64,000 nucleotides of DNA from Glycine soja (Eukaryota; Streptophyta; Magnoliopsida; Fabales; Fabaceae), in contig NC_041020.1 of assembly GCF_004193775.1 (NCBI RefSeq), forward strand, positions 50,199,097 through 50,263,096, written 5' to 3'. A program made the position numbers and the translations under genes. This document shows positions 61,414 to 64,000 of this stretch, piece by piece. Below the pieces are notes generated by a model. The model was not told where the DNA came from and ran no database searches. It saw only the letters and a program-made list of their open reading frames with translations. How positions within the stretch are numbered: the first letter of the stretch is position 1; each line of letters begins with the position of its first letter.

Positions 61414-63877
61414 ATGACTCGGCTATTTCGATCCAAATCTTGCGGACTGGTGGAGTTCAACGCTGCTCCGCCGAGTCCACTTTTCCATGATGTGAAAAGT
61501 GAGGACGAAGACAATGAAGAAGATGAAGATGAAGATGAAGAAGAGGAAGAAGAAGAAGAATTGGACAGTGATGATGATGTTTCGAGCAACCCGGTTTCAA
61601 CGGCGTTGATGAATCCAGGGTCAAAAGTGGAGAACAAAGGTTGGCGTGGTGGGCATGGTTGCCAATCTAACCAGTTTGCGATGTTGGATATTTTGTTGGC
61701 TGCGTTGAAGAAGTCGCTGGTGACTTGCAGTGTGGAGAGAGAGGATATTTCTTCGTTGGATATTAGCTGGCCCACAGAGGTGCGCCATGTCTCGCATGTT
61801 ACCTTTGATAGGTTCAATGGCTTTCTCGGTTTGCCCTCTGAGCTCGAGCTTGAGGTTCCCAAGAGAGTCCCCAGTGCCAGGTGAACTTACATTTCACAAT
61901 TCTCTCTTCTTTCAATTTCGTCCTTTCTTCTTCTTAACTAATCTTTTTCAGAGTGTAATTGAAGTTTCAATTTTGTTGACACTTTTCTCGGTACAGATCA
62001 GAGTGTTTTGATTCACATTTAGCTTAGGATTAGATGCATTTGTTTTTTTTAGTGTATGAATAAGTTTTTTATTTTATGAAGTGAGCTTCTTTTATGAGTT
62101 CAAATCACTTCGACTTCTACATAAATTGCATGATAACTTTGATTAAAGTATAGTACATAAATTATTACCTAGAAGTTTATCCAAACGTAACCATTTGTAA
62201 TGAACTAAGCAACATAATGGCCCCAATTAGGACTAGGACCACATCTTTGTGTGTTGGTTGATGCAGAAATGTTTGTAATTTTGCATCGACCGGGGTGTTC
62301 TGAAACGGAGAAGATATTGGTTTTCGTGTTGAAGTTGCAAATTCTAGGAAACTTTGGTTTCTAAAGTTGAGATGCCCTGGATATTTTATGAGCCTTCCCA
62401 CCTTGAAAGATTTTGGCTTTGTCCCTTGGTTGACGTCTGTTCAAAGTTTTATTTGAATGCATTTTCAATTGAAATAAGTTGCTTGATAACTGCGAATTAA
62501 AGGTTCGATGACTTACAGATGGGGAGGAATTAAACAGTTGGGTATGGATCTATTGTTGTAAACTCAATACAGCTTAGAAAGGTTCTTTGATTGGTCTTGT
62601 GGTTGTTGGTTGTAATCTCTTCATTGCCTCTTCTCTGCTCAGTGGAGGCAAGATAATGAAAAAACTATGCTGAGAGTTGATTGCTTTACCTTTCACTTTC
62701 ATATATGTACTACCCTCTTCCTCTCTTTTCATTTAAAATCTATTTTTGACTGAGTTCATATGATCATGCAGTGCTAAGGTATTTGGAGTTTCTGCAAAGT
62801 CAATGCAGTGCTCTTATGATGAAAGGGGGAACAGTGTCCCAACGATTCTGCTGATGATGCAAAAGCGATTGTATTCAGAGGGTGGCCTTAAAGTATGTTA
62901 TGTTTGTTCTTTAAAAGCATTTAATTGGTTTTGCTTTTCCATAATTGCTCTTTAGCTACAGGATACCGGTATGCTGGCTGAATTATAAACCTTTATTGAT
63001 TGTTTGGTGTAGCTATAAATGTTTAATAGTTCATTAAATAAATCGATCATTAATCAAATTTGGTGGACAACCTAACTCGACTATGGGATAAATCCCCTTT
63101 AGTTCCACATAAATTTTGAGGCCTAATTTCATGCTTTTGCTATGCCTGAAGGCGGAAGGAATATTCCGAATTAATGCTGATAATAGCCAAGAAGAATTTG
63201 TGCGTGATCAGCTAAACAGAGGTCTGGTACCACTTGGAATCGACGTTCATTGTTTATCTGGTTTAATAAAGGTATATACTAAATTCTTAATTCTTAATTT
63301 AACTTTTCTATTATGCTTGACTTGATATAACTTAGAGTTAATTGAAATCTACTTTTATTTTAGCTTGACATTTATGATGCTTCAATTAGTACGGGATTTG
63401 TTATTGTTCTTTCAACATTTGGAAATATATGGAAAGGAAGCTCAGCCATAAAGTTGGTCTCTTTATGTGATTTGCAAAATTTATTAGTGTTCATATCGCA
63501 TTTTATCAGTTAGTGTGTATTATTAAGGAATTCTTTCTTATAATCAACAAAGTGACAGCATTGATGAAATGTTGATAATTTTCTTAATCTGTTACCGAGA
63601 TCTTCTGCCCACTTTTATTATTATTTTAATTTAATTTGTCTTGCAGGCTTGGTTTAGAGAGCTTCCAACGGGGGTACTTGATTCCCTCACCCCCGAACAG
63701 GTGATGCATTGCAACACAGAAGAGGATTGCACCAATCTTATGAAGTTGCTTCCTTCAACTGAAGCTGCATTGCTTGACTGGGCAATCAATTTGATGGCAG
63801 ATGTTGTTGAGCGTGAACAGTTCAACAAAATGAATGCTCGCAATGTTGCCATGGTTTTTGCGCCCAACATGACACAG
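61414..63877 (+). CDS. ROPGAP: ROP GTPase-activating protein (CRIB + RhoGAP), 3' end outside window
   Basis: Exons 61414-61880, 62772-62892, 63152-63271 and 63647-63877, all GT-AG, keep frame and give the first 313 residues; further exons must lie beyond base 64000. Order: MTRLFRSKSCGLVEFN start; a long Asp/Glu run (about 28-55); a CRIB motif (about 110-137) reading ISSLDISWPTEVRHVSHVTF; then the RhoGAP domain starting AKVFGVSAKSMQCSYDERGN, with the catalytic arginine finger in AEGIFRIN (Arg202), the LSGLIKAWFRELP segment and NARNVAMVFAPNMTQ. Plant RopGAPs switch off ROP (Rho of plants) GTPases at the plasma membrane, for instance in polar growth, cell-wall patterning and oxygen-deprivation signalling. 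The acidic run is encoded by GAA/GAT/GAG repeats, and its antisense reads as a polyserine frame. Confidence 0.92.
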
Positions 63878-64000
63878 GTTAGCCAACATTATAAGCAAAG
63901 GTGTATTCTTCTGTTGTTTCGTGTTGGTTTCTCTCAAACAGTTTAATCAGGCTCATTATTTAGTTGAGCTTCCTTATGTTTTAATAATTTTTGTAAGGGT

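Noticed and set aside
61374..61862. Antisense 162-codon serine-rich frame
   Set aside because: It is the complement of the acidic GAA/GAT run of the RopGAP exon 1.
1..64000. tRNA, rRNA, CRISPR arrays, bacterial operons or viral genomes
   Set aside because: No cloverleaf, rRNA core words or spaced direct-repeat arrays of CRISPR type were seen; the sequence is plant nuclear DNA throughout.

Overview
The window is nuclear DNA of a flowering plant, most likely a legume close to soybean (Glycine). The intergenic DNA is very AT-rich, genes carry GT-AG introns, there are many (TA)n tracts, and several fragments look like legume transposable elements. The recognised proteins (CYP78A, SAUR32-like, CRIB-type RopGAP, ATHB7/12-type HD-Zip, cytochrome b5) are ordinary land-plant families. 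The species is inferred from general resemblance, since no search was possible.

Layout, left to right. 1-1372 (+): 3' part of a chloroplast-type DUF4079 membrane protein, which needs a GC-AG intron. 1796-3100: a retrotransposon LTR fragment and a foldback element. 5447-6400 (+): single-exon proline/serine-rich protein of unknown function. 9359-13682 (+): tail-anchored cytochrome b5, whose 3.8-kb first intron holds Copia and LINE debris plus a clean 419-bp solo LTR with target-site duplications. 13683-23601: about 10 kb with no gene I can support. 23602-25371 (-): CYP78A cytochrome P450, two exons, intact. 27449-27995 (-): broken FAR1-related gene. 33315-33540: hAT transposase debris. 34490-35600 and 58000-58535: two copies of one LTR-like repeat in opposite orientation.

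The centrepiece is 36365-47376, a complete 11,012-bp Mutator-like element (MULE). It has ~71-bp terminal inverted repeats and a perfect 9-bp target-site duplication (TTTTTAGTA). It carries three genes, each with an unbroken spliced reading frame: (1) an 879-aa MULE transposase with an FAR1-type zinc finger, DDE core and SWIM-like finger, fused to an OTU cysteine-protease domain with visible Asp, Cys and His; (2) a 273-aa protein made of two similar modules that look ubiquitin/PB1-like; (3) on the opposite strand, a 596-aa Plant Mobile Domain (MAIN/MAIL1-type) protein in four exons. The last two genes converge on five near-identical ~191-bp tandem repeats. Both subterminal regions are packed with CTTCCGGAAG-type palindromes, and one stretch is so symmetric that both strands encode nearly the same peptide. 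A protease-fused transposase, an adaptor-like protein and a PMD protein in one apparently recent element is the best candidate here for an under-described system.

After the MULE come an HD-Zip I gene broken by a frameshift inside its leucine zipper (47959-48797, -), a SAUR32-like gene (52643-52990, +), a foldback element (58831-59258), and the 5' part of a CRIB-RhoGAP (RopGAP) gene that runs off the right edge (61414 onward, +). Exon boundaries were placed by eye from splice signals, reading-frame continuity and family resemblance.
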